Below, in pieces: positions 1-8,350 of a DNA stretch of 64,000 bases (positions within the stretch are counted from its first letter, which is position 1; every line of letters starts with the position of its first letter). The position numbers and the translations under genes are program-made. The DNA comes from Streptomyces sp. NRRL F-2580 (GTDB lineage Bacteria > Actinomycetota > Actinomycetes > Streptomycetales > Streptomycetaceae). The DNA is taken from positions 221,620-285,619 of the forward strand of contig NZ_JOIR01000004.1 in NCBI RefSeq assembly GCF_000720115.1. The letters run 5' to 3'. The notes beneath the pieces were generated by a model. It saw only the letters and a program-made list of their open reading frames with translations, searched no databases and was not told the origin of the DNA.

Positions 1-2
1 AC

Positions 3-1295
3 GAACGGGCCCGGGAGGTGGCCCAGAAGTGGGAGCCGACCGCGTACCCGAGCGAGTTCTACTCCCTCGGCGGGATCGGCCCCGGGATCCCGGTCCGCTC
101 CACCGTCACCAGCTTCGGACCGGTCCTGATGTCCAAGGTGCTCCAGCTCAACCAGACGCAGGAGCAGTCCCTCGGCCTGATCTTCCACTACGCCGACACC
201 AAGGGCCTGGAGCTGATCGACCTCAAGGACCTGCGCGCGGTCGTCGCCTTCCTCGTCTCCGACCAGGGGAGACCCGAACTCAAGGGCATCGGCGGACTGT
301 CCACGGTGACGGCCGGGGTGATCCTGCGGGCGCTCACCGCCTTCGAGCAGCAGGGCGCCGCCGAGTTCTTCGGAGAGCCGGAGTTCGACACGAGCGAATT
401 CCTGCGCACCGCCCCGGACGGCCGCGGACTGGTCTCCGTACTGGAACTCCCGGCGGTCCAGGACAAGCCCCAGCTCTTCTCCACCTTCCTGATGTGGCTG
501 CTGGCCGACCTCTACAACGACCTGCCGGAGGTCGGCGACCTGGAGCAGCCCAAGCTCGTCTTCTTCTTCGACGAGGCGCACCTGCTGTTCAGCGGGGCCT
601 CGAAGGCCTTCCTCACCTCCATCACCCAGACCGTGCGCCTCATCCGCTCCAAGGGCGTCGGCGTCTTCTTCGTGACGCAGACACCCAAGGACGTACCGGC
701 GGACGTGCTCGCCCAGCTCGGCAACCGGGTGCAGCACGCACTGCGGGCCTTCACCCCCGACGACGCCAAGGCGCTGAAGGCGACCGCGAAGACCTTCCCG
801 AACTCCCCGTACGACCTGGAGGAGCTGCTCACCGGGCTGGGGACCGGCGAGGCGGTCATCACCGTGCTCAGCGAGAAGGGCGCCCCGACCCCGGTCGCGG
901 CGACCCGGCTGCGCGCCCCGCAGTCGCTGATGGGGCCGATCGAACCGGCCGCCCTGGACCGGGCGGTGAAGTCCTCGGCGCTCTGGTCGCGCTACGCGGA
1001 GCCGGTCGACCGCGAGTCGGCGTACGAGAAGATCAGCGCCGAGCAGGCCGCGGCCGAGGCGCAGGCGGAGGCCGCCGCGGCCGCCGCCGAGGCGGAGAAG
1101 CAGGCCGAGAAGCAGGCCAAGGAGGCGGAGAAGGAGGCGGCGAGAGCCGCGCGCAGTGCTCCGAAGCCGGATCCCTCACTGGCCGAACAGGTGGTGGGGA
1201 GCGGGCTGTTCCGCTCGCTGGCGCGCTCGATCGGGACCCAGCTGGGCCGGGAGATCTCGCGCTCCGTCTTCGGGACGGCCCGCAAGCGGCGGTGA
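3..1295 (+). CDS. HerA-like ATPase/helicase (DUF853 family), 5'-truncated
   Basis: The reading frame is open from the first bases, so the N-terminus lies outside the window; the GTG at 18 is probably internal. A Walker B-like segment FFFDEAHLLF sits near visible residue 180, followed by a VFFVTQTPKDVP sensor-like stretch typical of HerA-type FtsK-related ATPases of the DUF853 family (E. coli YjgR-like, about 500 aa). About 100 residues, including Walker A, would therefore be missing. Residues 335-385 are an Ala/Glu/Lys coiled coil before a short basic C-terminal tail. The substrate is unknown; a role in DNA processing or translocation is inferred from the family only. Confidence 0.85.
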   Translation, partial: ERAREVAQKWEPTAYPSEFYSLGGIGPGIPVRSTVTSFGPVLMSKVLQLNQTQEQSLGLIFHYADTKGLELIDLKDLRAVVAFLVSDQGRPELKGIGGLSTVTAGVILRALTAFEQQGAAEFFGEPEFDTSEFLRTAPDGRGLVSVLELPAVQDKPQLFSTFLMWLLADLYNDLPEVGDLEQPKLVFFFDEAHLLFSGASKAFLTSITQTVRLIRSKGVGVFFVTQTPKDVPADVLAQLGNRVQHALRAFTPDDAKALKATAKTFPNSPYDLEELLTGLGTGEAVITVLSEKGAPTPVAATRLRAPQSLMGPIEPAALDRAVKSSALWSRYAEPVDRESAYEKISAEQAAAEAQAEAAAAAAEAEKQAEKQAKEAEKEAARAARSAPKPDPSLAEQVVGSGLFRSLARSIGTQLGREISRSVFGTARKRR

Positions 1296-1375
1296 CCCCG
1301 TGGGCGGCGCCGTTTCGAGGCGGAGTCGAGCGAACCGATTGCCGCTACCCGGGTGCGCGCTGACAGACTCGTCGC

Positions 1376-2308
1376 ATGCGGACCGAACTCACCGACACCA
1401 CGTCCAGCAAGGTCAACCGGGCCCTGCTCGAAGCCCGCCGGGCCATAGGCAGCCCCGCCATGGGGCTGGTGCTGACCCTCGTCGTCGTCACCGACGAGGA
1501 GAACGCCTACGACGCCGTGCGCGCGGCCTCCGAGGCCTCGCGCGAGCACCCGTGCCGCATCATCGCGGTGATCAGGCGGGTCTCACGCGGCCCGCTCACG
1601 CTCCGCGCCACCCGGATGGACGCCGAAGTGCGGGTCGGCACCGACGCCGGGACCGGGGAGATCGTGCTGCTGCGCCTGCACGGAGCGCTGACCGAGCACA
1701 CCGCCTCGGTCGTACTGCCCCTGCTCGTGCCGGACGCGCCCGTGGTGGCGTGGTGGCCGGCCGACGCCCCGGCCGACCTGGCGGGGGACCCGCTGGGCGC
1801 GCTCGCGCAGCGCCGCATCACCGACGCGTCCGCCGCCGCGGACCCGGTGGCCGTGCTCGACGAGCGGGCCGCGGGCTACCAGCCCGGCGACACCGACCTG
1901 GCGTGGACCCGGCTGACCCAGTGGCGGGCGCTGCTGGCCGCCGCCCTCGACCAGAAGCCGCTGCCGGTGACGGGAGCGACGGTCGAGAGCGAGGCCGGCA
2001 ACGTCAGCGCCGAGCTGCTGGCGCGCTGGCTGGAAGACCGGCTCGGGGTGCCGGTCGACCGGGCGGAGAGCCCCGGACCGGTGATCACCCGGGTCAGCCT
2101 GCGGACCACGGGCGGCGAGATCCGGGTGGACCGGCCCGCGGGCGCGCTGGCCACCCTGGTCCTGCCGGGGAGCGTCGACCGCAAGGTGGCCCTGAAGATC
2201 CGCAGCAACGCCGAACTGATCGCGGAGGAACTGCGCCGGCTCGACGCGGACGTGGTCTACGGCTCCGCGCTGCGGCGGCGGCCGCTCCAGACGGGGCTCT
2301 CCGCGTAG
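1376..2308 (+). CDS. opcA: OpcA-like glucose-6-phosphate dehydrogenase assembly protein
   Basis: 310 aa. The N-terminus (TDTTSSKVNRALLEARRA) and the VTDEENAYDAV segment are hallmark OpcA sequence. OpcA is an activator/assembly factor for glucose-6-phosphate dehydrogenase (Zwf), feeding the oxidative pentose phosphate pathway. Streptomyces usually encode it in a tal-zwf-opcA-pgl operon, but here neither zwf nor pgl is adjacent: the upstream gene is a HerA-like ATPase and the downstream gene is a convergent cupin. This looks like a stand-alone paralogue. Its last 52 bp overlap the 3' end of the convergent cupin gene. Confidence 0.85.
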   Translation: MRTELTDTTSSKVNRALLEARRAIGSPAMGLVLTLVVVTDEENAYDAVRAASEASREHPCRIIAVIRRVSRGPLTLRATRMDAEVRVGTDAGTGEIVLLRLHGALTEHTASVVLPLLVPDAPVVAWWPADAPADLAGDPLGALAQRRITDASAAADPVAVLDERAAGYQPGDTDLAWTRLTQWRALLAAALDQKPLPVTGATVESEAGNVSAELLARWLEDRLGVPVDRAESPGPVITRVSLRTTGGEIRVDRPAGALATLVLPGSVDRKVALKIRSNAELIAEELRRLDADVVYGSALRRRPLQTGLSA

Positions 2309-2730
2309 TGGTTGTCGTAGGTCGCCGAGCTGTCCTTGATGTCCTGCACGGTGGCCTCGCCCGCGTTGACCCGGCCGAGGAGCCGGTAGTAGTCGAAGCG
2401 CGCCATGCCGGGGGTGAAGCCGACGAAGACGCTGGCCGTGTGCCCGGCGGCGGGGGCGAAGGCGTGCTTGACGCCCGGCGGGACCGCTACGAAGTCGCCG
2501 GCGCCCAGGGTGTGGATCTCGTCGTCGACGAGGACGTCGAGCTGCCCGGCGGTGACGTGGAAGAACTCGGTGGCCTTGGTGTGGAAGTGCACCGGGGCTC
2601 CCGCCGCGCCCTCCTCGAAGGTGGCGGTGTTGCAGGTGAGCTCGTCGGTGTCCGTGAGCAGGGTGATGAGGCTGCCGGGGGCGTCGTAGATGGCTTCGGC
2701 AGTGGCGGCGCGGGTCAGATTCTCTGTCAT
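2257..2730 (-). CDS. Small cupin-domain protein
   Basis: 157 aa from the ATG at 2730; an ATG at 2739 would add three residues, but MTENL looks like the natural start. A single conserved cupin barrel is visible: the metal-site motif HFHTKATEFFHV (residues about 50-60) and the second motif PPGVKHAF. The C-terminal tail FDYYRLLGRVNAGEAT is typical of small actinobacterial cupins. Enzymatic activity cannot be predicted. The 3' end overlaps the convergent opcA-like gene. Confidence 0.85.
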   Translation of the reverse strand: MTENLTRAATAEAIYDAPGSLITLLTDTDELTCNTATFEEGAAGAPVHFHTKATEFFHVTAGQLDVLVDDEIHTLGAGDFVAVPPGVKHAFAPAAGHTASVFVGFTPGMARFDYYRLLGRVNAGEATVQDIKDSSATYDNHYAESPVWSGRRRSAEP

Positions 2731-2785
2731 GGGCCCCAACCTACGGTCCGGCAGCGGGAATTGGATCTTCCTTTTTCCGGCTGCG

Positions 2786-3388
2786 TCAGGACCCGTCGGC
2801 GGCCTTCGCGGCCTTGGCGGCGGCCTTCATCTCCTGCTTGTGCGCCCGCACCTTGGCCAGCGACTCCGGGCCCGTGATGTCGGCCGCCGAACGGTAGACG
2901 TTCGCCTGCCCGTACCCGCCCGCGGCCTCCCGCCAGCCCGTCGGCCGCACACCGAGCCGCTTGCCCAACAGGGCCAGGAAGATCTGCGCCTTCTGCTCCC
3001 CGAAGCCCGGCAGCGCCTTGAGCCGCTTCAGCAGCTCCTGGCCCGTCGCGGCGTCGGCCCAGACCGCCTCCGCGTTCCCGCCGTAGTGCTCCACCAGGTA
3101 CGCGCACAGCTGCTGGATCCGCGTCGCCATCGACCCCGGATACCGGTGCACGGCCGGCTTCTCGGAGAGCAGGGCGGCGAAGGCCTCCGGGTCGTACGCG
3201 GCGATGGCGGGCGCGTCCAGATCGTCGGCGCCCATCCGCCGGGCGATCGTCCAGGGCCCCGAGAACGCCCACTCCATGGGTACCTGCTGGTCCAGCAGCA
3301 TCCCGACGAGGGCGGCGAGCGGGCTCCGGCCGAGCAGTGCGTCGGCCTCCGGCTGCTGCGCCAGCCGGATGGTGATGTCCTTGTCCAT
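2786..3388 (-). CDS. HhH-GPD type base-excision DNA glycosylase-like protein
   Basis: 200 aa. The segment LKALPGFGEQKAQIFLALLG is a helix-hairpin-helix of the HhH-GPD superfamily, and the N-terminal PLAALVGMLLDQQVPMEWAF matches the first helices of that fold. This is the short actinobacterial HhH-GPD base-excision repair family. The catalytic Lys of bifunctional glycosylases is not obvious, so a monofunctional or non-catalytic DNA-binding role remains possible. The tail is Lys/Ala-rich. It is divergent from the VOC gene at 3502. Confidence 0.85.
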   Translation of the reverse strand: MDKDITIRLAQQPEADALLGRSPLAALVGMLLDQQVPMEWAFSGPWTIARRMGADDLDAPAIAAYDPEAFAALLSEKPAVHRYPGSMATRIQQLCAYLVEHYGGNAEAVWADAATGQELLKRLKALPGFGEQKAQIFLALLGKRLGVRPTGWREAAGGYGQANVYRSAADITGPESLAKVRAHKQEMKAAAKAAKAADGS

Positions 3389-3501
3389 GGCACCAGCGTC
3401 CCGCGTGGGCGTGCTCCCCGCGCGGGCGGCACACCGCGCGCCTAGCGTGAGTACGACGACAGGTACGAGACGACAGCTACGAGTCGAGGAGTCGATCGAT
3501 C

Positions 3502-4314
3502 ATGCCTGAGTTCTCCGAGGGCGCGCCGTGCTGGGTGGACGCGATGTTCACCGATGTGGAAGGTGCCAAGACCTTCTACGGCGACGTGCTGGGCTGGACC
3601 TTCGGCGAGGCCAGCAGCGAGTACGGCAATTACACGCAGGCCTATTCCGACGGCAAGGCCGTGGCGGCCGTCGTGCCGCCGATGCCGGGGGTCGACGCCC
3701 CCTCGCAGTGGTGTCTGTACTTCGCCTCGCCCGACGCGGCGGCCACGGCCGAGAAGATCGGCTCATCCGGCGGCGAGGTGCTCATGGGCCCGATGCAGGT
3801 GGGCGCCTTCGGCACGATGGTGATCGCCAAGGAGCCGAGCGGCGCCGTCTTCGGCGTCTGGCAGCCGGGCGAGCACAAGGGCTTCGAGAAGATGGGCGAG
3901 GCCGGCTCGTACGCCTGGGCGGAGGTCTTCACCCGGGAACCGGCCAAGGCGGACGAGTTCCTTCCGAAGGTCTTCCCGTACGGCGCCCAGCAGATGGACC
4001 CGGGCGACGACCCCGAGACGGCGGACATGGACTTCAAGATCTTCAGCGTCGGCGACGGCGGGAACCCGGTGCTCGGCCGGATGAAGATGACCGACGACTT
4101 CCCGCCGGAGGTCCCGCCGTACGTCCAGATCTACTTCGGGGTCCCGGACTGCGACGAGGCGGTCGCGAAGACGAAGAAGCACGGCGGGAAGCTGCACTTC
4201 GGGCCGATGGACAGCCCGTTCGGCCGGTTCGCGGCGGTCACCGACCCGCAGGGCGCCGCCTTCGCGGTGATCGACATGTCCACGACGGTCGGGGAGATGC
4301 CCTCCTTCGGCTGA
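3502..4314 (+). CDS. VOC (glyoxalase/bleomycin-resistance) family protein, two domains
   Basis: 270 aa with two vicinal-oxygen-chelate modules (about residues 5-125 and 130-262). Each shows the paired beta-alpha-beta-beta-beta pattern: WVDAMFTDVEGAKTFYGDVLGW opens the first, and WAEVFTREPAKADEFLPKVF opens the second. It resembles the mycobacterial CFP30B-type hydroxylase-annotated VOC proteins. The start ATG has a GAGGAG Shine-Dalgarno about 10 nt upstream, and a TAGCGT -10-like box lies at 3443. The substrate is unknown. Confidence 0.85.
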   Translation: MPEFSEGAPCWVDAMFTDVEGAKTFYGDVLGWTFGEASSEYGNYTQAYSDGKAVAAVVPPMPGVDAPSQWCLYFASPDAAATAEKIGSSGGEVLMGPMQVGAFGTMVIAKEPSGAVFGVWQPGEHKGFEKMGEAGSYAWAEVFTREPAKADEFLPKVFPYGAQQMDPGDDPETADMDFKIFSVGDGGNPVLGRMKMTDDFPPEVPPYVQIYFGVPDCDEAVAKTKKHGGKLHFGPMDSPFGRFAAVTDPQGAAFAVIDMSTTVGEMPSFG

Positions 4315-4432
4315 GCCGCGCACGCGTGTGGGGGCGGGCGGCGGATCGCGCGGCCCGCCCGACCGTGGGGCCTTACCACCAGGCAGACTTCGCTCCCTAA
4401 ACGTACGTTCGAGCGGGGCGGGGGCGGATCTG

Positions 4433-5194
4433 ATGAGACGTGCAACAGTCTTGGCGACGGCGGGATGCGGGCTGGTGATGCTGGCGGCGGCCTCGTGCGC
4501 GCCGCCCCCGGCGCCGCCGTTGGCGCCGAAGTCCTCGGCCTCGTCCGCGCCTTCGCCGATGCTCCCGCCCCCGCCGATGTCTTCGTCATCGCCGTCGGTG
4601 CCGCGCGTGACGCCGTCGCCCGAGGCGCCCTCGACGTCCGGGCCGGCCGCGCCGGTCGGGGAGGCGCAGGTCACCCCCGCCGACGCCCCGCTGCTGGAAG
4701 CGGTCCGCGGGCGCTGGCCGGTGGCCAGGGTGCAGAGCGACGACTCGATCATCGTGATCCACCGTGAGCCCGCGGCCGGCGCGGGCGAGTTCGCCTGGAT
4801 GCCGGACGACCGCCACTACTGCCTCGCCGTGGTCCGTGGCGAGCGGACAGACCTCAATTGCAGGCCACTGCCCACGTCCTGGGCGCGGATCGGGATCCGG
4901 CTGGTGACCAAGGGCGGGCTGTACCCCGGCGAGCCCGGCGCGAGCGGTGCCCGTACGGTCTTCTTCGCCGTCGTGGACGGCGGCCACGCCCCGTACCAGT
5001 ACGCGGGATCCGCGACGCCGGGCCCCGGCGCCGGGCCGGTCCGCGACGCCACGGCCGTCTTCGCCTCGGGCCGGACGCTGAGCCTGCTGACGTACGAGCG
5101 CCCCTCCGCGGATGTCACGCCGCGCGGCGGCCCCGACATCTGCAGCACGGACAACGCCATCTGCTTCCCGGCGCTCGACGCCTACGTCGGCTAG
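4433..5194 (+). CDS. Putative secreted lipoprotein
   Basis: 253 aa from the ATG at 4433, following GGGGCGG. The N-terminus MRRATVLATAGCGLVMLAAASC is a short basic signal peptide ending in a weak lipobox (AASC). A Pro/Ser-rich linker covers residues 25-75. The C-terminal globular part (residues 80-250) has Cys residues at several positions (YCLAV, LNCR, DICSTDNAICF) and no domain that I recognise. Extracytoplasmic anchoring is inferred from the signal alone. Confidence 0.7.
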   Translation: MRRATVLATAGCGLVMLAAASCAPPPAPPLAPKSSASSAPSPMLPPPPMSSSSPSVPRVTPSPEAPSTSGPAAPVGEAQVTPADAPLLEAVRGRWPVARVQSDDSIIVIHREPAAGAGEFAWMPDDRHYCLAVVRGERTDLNCRPLPTSWARIGIRLVTKGGLYPGEPGASGARTVFFAVVDGGHAPYQYAGSATPGPGAGPVRDATAVFASGRTLSLLTYERPSADVTPRGGPDICSTDNAICFPALDAYVG

Positions 5195-5329
5195 GCGCCG
5201 CCGACGAGCGAGCCACGGCGGAGATCACCCTGATGCGTCTGCCCGATCGGGTCGGGACGGGCAAGAAGCGGCCGACCGAGAAGCCCGCCGCGAAGACAGC
5301 GGAACGCGGCATCACGGATGCAAGGAGGC

Positions 5330-5735
5330 CGATCCGTGCGGCCGGAAGGCCGGGTACTGCCCGCTGCGCGAGCAGCTGCGGCGTGAGACGAAGAACACGA
5401 AGTCGCGGGCGGGCCGGCGGGCGGTGCCCCTGCCGGGGTGTGGGACGCGCGCCTGCACGACGCACGACACACCGCCGCGACCGTGCTCATGCTGCTCGGC
5501 GTCCCGGACCGGGTCATCGACCAGATCATGGGTTGGGAGCCGGCAACGTCCGCCCCGATGCGCGCGCGGTACCTGCACGTGCCCGACGCCATGCGGAAGG
5601 ACGCGGCGCGGAAGATCGCGGAGGCCACCGGGGGACCGGGAGGGCTCTGTGGACAAAGACCAGGACAACGCGACCCGAGGACACGCGAAAGGCCCCGCTG
5701 CGAGCAGCGGGGCCTTTCGACATCGTGCCCGGTGA
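5330..5735 (+). pseudogene. Decayed tyrosine recombinase (phage/ICE integrase) fragment
   Basis: Two pieces of a tyrosine integrase lie in different frames. First, around 5360-5440, ETKNTKSRAGRRAVPLP resembles the beta-strand box of Streptomyces integrases. Then, shifted by frame from 5438, comes RLHDARHTAATVLMLLGVPD (HxxR box) and, after MGW, RARYLHVPD with the catalytic Tyr. The 60-80 residues normally between these boxes are absent, so the gene has an internal deletion and a frameshift and lacks its N-terminus. It lies directly beyond the 3' end of tRNA-Ser(GGA), the classic position of an integrase in a tRNA-targeted element. No excisionase, replication gene or second att copy is seen. 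Confidence 0.75.
5687..5719 (-). terminator. Hairpin terminator downstream of tRNA-Ser
   Basis: Inverted repeat GAAAGGCCCCGCTG ... CAGCGGGGCCTTTC with a short loop, just beyond the 3' end of the minus-strand tRNA-Ser. Confidence 0.7.
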
Positions 5736-5740
5736 GGCAC

Positions 5741-5828
5741 TGGCGGAGGATACGAGATTCGAACTCGTGAGGGGTTGCCCCCAACACGCTTTCCAAGCGT
5801 GCGCCCTAGGCCACTAGGCGAATCCTCC
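5741..5828 (-). tRNA. tRNA-Ser(GGA)
   Basis: On the minus strand, acceptor GGAGGAT pairs with ATCCTCC, the discriminator is G, and CCA is encoded. The anticodon loop CTTGGAAAG gives GGA, and a long class II variable arm is present. The 3' end faces a decayed integrase, so the gene may have served as an attachment site. Confidence 0.95.
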
Positions 5829-5926
5829 GCCGCAAACAATACAAGACGTTGAGGGGTGCTCGCGAACGTGATCGTCGGCGGGAGGACGGGCCGGGGTCCG
5901 GCTCGATTCCGGGGGCATTCATCCGC

Positions 5927-5932
5927 TAGGGT
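5927..5932 (+). promoter_or_regulatory. Candidate -10 box for the SRP RNA
   Basis: TAGGGT lies about 9 nt before the presumed 5' end of the SRP RNA near 5941. A clear -35 is not obvious. Confidence 0.4.
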
Positions 5933-5940
5933 GGGGCCAG

Positions 5941-6030
5941 CCCCTCACGTGGCGCTATCTCACCCAACTCCCCCAGGGCCGGAAGGCAGCAAGGGTAAGT
6001 GGGCTCTGGCGGGTGCGTGGGGGGCGCTTT
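5941..6030 (+). ncRNA. ffs: Signal recognition particle RNA (4.5S / small SRP)
   Basis: The core GGGCCGGAAGGCAGCAAGGG is the conserved SRP helix 8 (GGAA tetraloop and GCAGCA asymmetric loop). Flanking arms GCGC..CACCC (5953-5965) and GGGTG..GCGC (6011-6026) close a single long hairpin of roughly 80 nt, followed by a short T-run. Its position immediately upstream of dnaX is conserved in Streptomyces. The exact ends are estimates. Confidence 0.92.
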
Positions 6031-6097
6031 GCGTTCCCGGGGGCCTCGTGGCGTCGGCGGGCCGCTGTTGTCGGTGGGCCCGGATAACCTCGTAGAC

Positions 6098-8290
6098 GTG
6101 TCGTCCCTTGCGCTGTACCGCCGCTATCGCCCCGAGTCGTTCGCCGAGGTCATCGGGCAGGAGCATGTCACTGCACCGCTGATGCAGGCCCTGCGGAACA
6201 ACCGGGTCAATCACGCGTACCTGTTCAGCGGGCCGCGCGGGTGTGGAAAGACCACCAGCGCGCGCATCCTCGCCCGGTGTCTGAACTGTGAGCAGGGTCC
6301 CACTCCGACGCCCTGCGGGGAGTGCCAGTCCTGCCGGGACCTCGCCAGGAACGGGCCGGGGTCCCTCGACGTCATCGAGATCGACGCCGCCTCGCACGGT
6401 GGTGTGGACGACGCCCGTGACCTGCGCGAGAAGGCGTTCTTCGGGCCGGCGTCCAGCCGCTACAAGATCTACATCATCGACGAGGCCCACATGGTCACCT
6501 CGGCGGGCTTCAACGCCCTGCTGAAGGTGGTCGAGGAGCCGCCGGAGCACCTCAAGTTCATCTTCGCCACCACCGAGCCGGAGAAGGTGATCGGGACCAT
6601 CCGGTCCCGGACGCACCACTACCCCTTCCGGCTGGTGCCGCCCGGCACCCTGCGGGACTACCTGGGCGAGGTCTGCGGGCGGGAGGGCGCCACGGTCGAG
6701 GACGGCGTGCTGCCGCTCGTCGTGCGCGCCGGCGCCGGGTCCGTGCGCGACTCGATGTCCGTCATGGACCAGCTGCTCGCCGGCGCGGGTGAAGACGGTG
6801 TGACGTACGCCATGGCGACCTCCCTGCTCGGGTACACCGAGGGGTCCCTGCTCGACTCCGTCATCGACGCCTTCGCCGCCCGGGACGGGGCGGCGGCCTT
6901 CGAGGTCGTCGACCGGGTGGTGGAAGGCGGGAACGACCCGCGCCGGTTCGTCGCCGACCTCCTGGAGCGGCTGCGCGACCTCGTCATCCTGGCCGCCGTG
7001 CCCGAGGCCGGGGAGAAGGGGCTGATCGACGCCCCGGCCGACGTGATGGAGCGGATGCAGGCCCAGGCCTCCGTGTTCGGGGCCGCCGAGCTGTCGCGCG
7101 CCGCCGATCTGGTCAACACCGGCCTCACGGAGATGCGCGGCGCGGCCGCGCCGCGGCTGCAGCTGGAGCTGATCTGCGCCCGCGTGCTGCTGCCCGCCGC
7201 CTTCGACGACGAACGGTCCTTCCAGGCCCGGCTCGACCGGCTGGAGCGCGGCGGGGCCGCCGCCTTCGCCGCCGCGCCCGCCATGGGTTACGTGCCCGGG
7301 CCCGAGGCGCACGCCATGGCGCCCGCCGGTCCCGGCGGGGGTGTCGCCGCCGCGCGCGCCGCCGCCGCTGCCGTCCAGCCGCCCGCCCAGGTGCCGGCTC
7401 CCGCGCCGGTACGGGCTCCCGCGCAGCCGGAGGCTCCGGTTCAGCCGGCGCCCGCGGCTCAGGCGCCCGCGGCTCAGGCCCCCGCTGCGCCCGCAGCCCC
7501 CGCGCCCGGGGCCTGGCCCGGAGCCGCCCAGCCCGGCAGCGGCGCCCCCGGCGCCTGGCCCGGAGCCGCAGCCCCCGCGGCCCCGGCCGCCCCCGCAGCC
7601 CCGGCCGCCGGTGCCTGGCCCAGCGCGTCCGCCCCCGGCCAGGGCGCGCCCGCGCCCGTCGCCCCGCCCGCGGCAGCCGCCCCCGCCGCGACCCCGGTCC
7701 CGGCCGCCGCCCCCTCCCCCGGCATGGCCGCCGGCGCGGGGCAGGTCCAGGCGATGTGGCCCGGCGTCCTGGAGGCCGTGAAGAACCGCCGCCGCTTCAC
7801 CTGGATCCTGCTCAGCCAGAACGCCCAGGTCACCGGCTTCGACGGCACCACCCTCCAGCTCGGCTTCCCCAATGCCGGAGCCCGCGACAACTTCGCGAGC
7901 AGCGGCAGCGAGGACGTGCTCAAGGCGGTCCTGGCCGAGCAGTTCCAAGTCAACTGGAAGATCGAGGCCGTGGTGGGCGGCGGAGGCCCGGCCCCCATGA
8001 CCCAGGCCCCCTCCTCCTACGCCGCCCCGCCGGCCTCCGCCTACAACCCGCCGCCGGCGCAGCCCGCCCCGCAGGCGGCCCCCGCGCCCCAGTACCCGCA
8101 GCAGCAGCCGCCCCAGCAGTCGACTCCCGCCCCGCAGCCCCCCGTACAGCAGGCGCCCCCGCCGGTGGCCCCCGAGGACGACTTCGCGGAGGAGGACGAT
8201 CCCGACCTCGTGGAGAGCGCCCTGACCGGACACGACCTGATCGTGCGCGAGCTGGGAGCCACCGTTGTGGAGGAATACACGAATGAGTAG
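6098..8290 (+). CDS. dnaX: DNA polymerase III subunit gamma/tau
   Basis: 730 aa from the GTG at 6098 (SSLALYRRYRPESFAEVIGQ); the frame upstream runs through the SRP RNA and is not coding. It is the clamp-loader AAA+ ATPase: Walker A GPRGCGKTT (about residue 44), zinc cysteines CLNC...CGECQSC (61-85), Walker B IIDEAHM (about 126). Residues about 390-550 are a long Ala/Pro linker with imperfect repeats (GAWPGAA units), then a tau-like domain (550-635) and a Pro/Gln tail. No obvious programmed-frameshift site was seen, so a separate gamma form is not predicted. Confidence 0.97.
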   Translation: MSSLALYRRYRPESFAEVIGQEHVTAPLMQALRNNRVNHAYLFSGPRGCGKTTSARILARCLNCEQGPTPTPCGECQSCRDLARNGPGSLDVIEIDAASHGGVDDARDLREKAFFGPASSRYKIYIIDEAHMVTSAGFNALLKVVEEPPEHLKFIFATTEPEKVIGTIRSRTHHYPFRLVPPGTLRDYLGEVCGREGATVEDGVLPLVVRAGAGSVRDSMSVMDQLLAGAGEDGVTYAMATSLLGYTEGSLLDSVIDAFAARDGAAAFEVVDRVVEGGNDPRRFVADLLERLRDLVILAAVPEAGEKGLIDAPADVMERMQAQASVFGAAELSRAADLVNTGLTEMRGAAAPRLQLELICARVLLPAAFDDERSFQARLDRLERGGAAAFAAAPAMGYVPGPEAHAMAPAGPGGGVAAARAAAAAVQPPAQVPAPAPVRAPAQPEAPVQPAPAAQAPAAQAPAAPAAPAPGAWPGAAQPGSGAPGAWPGAAAPAAPAAPAAPAAGAWPSASAPGQGAPAPVAPPAAAAPAATPVPAAAPSPGMAAGAGQVQAMWPGVLEAVKNRRRFTWILLSQNAQVTGFDGTTLQLGFPNAGARDNFASSGSEDVLKAVLAEQFQVNWKIEAVVGGGGPAPMTQAPSSYAAPPASAYNPPPAQPAPQAAPAPQYPQQQPPQQSTPAPQPPVQQAPPPVAPEDDFAEEDDPDLVESALTGHDLIVRELGATVVEEYTNE

Positions 8291-8337
8291 CGCCTCCCGA
8301 TTGGGTGGCCGCACGAAACGCGCCACCGCGGCCGGGC

Positions 8338-8343
8338 TACCCT
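8338..8343 (+). promoter_or_regulatory. Leaderless -10 box of purD
   Basis: TACCCT ends 7 nt before the GTG start of purD, so transcription would start at or within a base or two of the start codon. No Shine-Dalgarno is visible. Confidence 0.5.
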
Positions 8344-8350
8344 GGGCGGC

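Noticed and set aside
5195..5740. Intact mobile element
   Set aside because: Only integrase scraps are present; there is no replication, transfer or excisionase gene and no direct repeat of the tRNA end.
6098..8290. Programmed -1 frameshift in dnaX producing gamma
   Set aside because: No slippery A-rich heptamer with a following hairpin was seen in the linker region.
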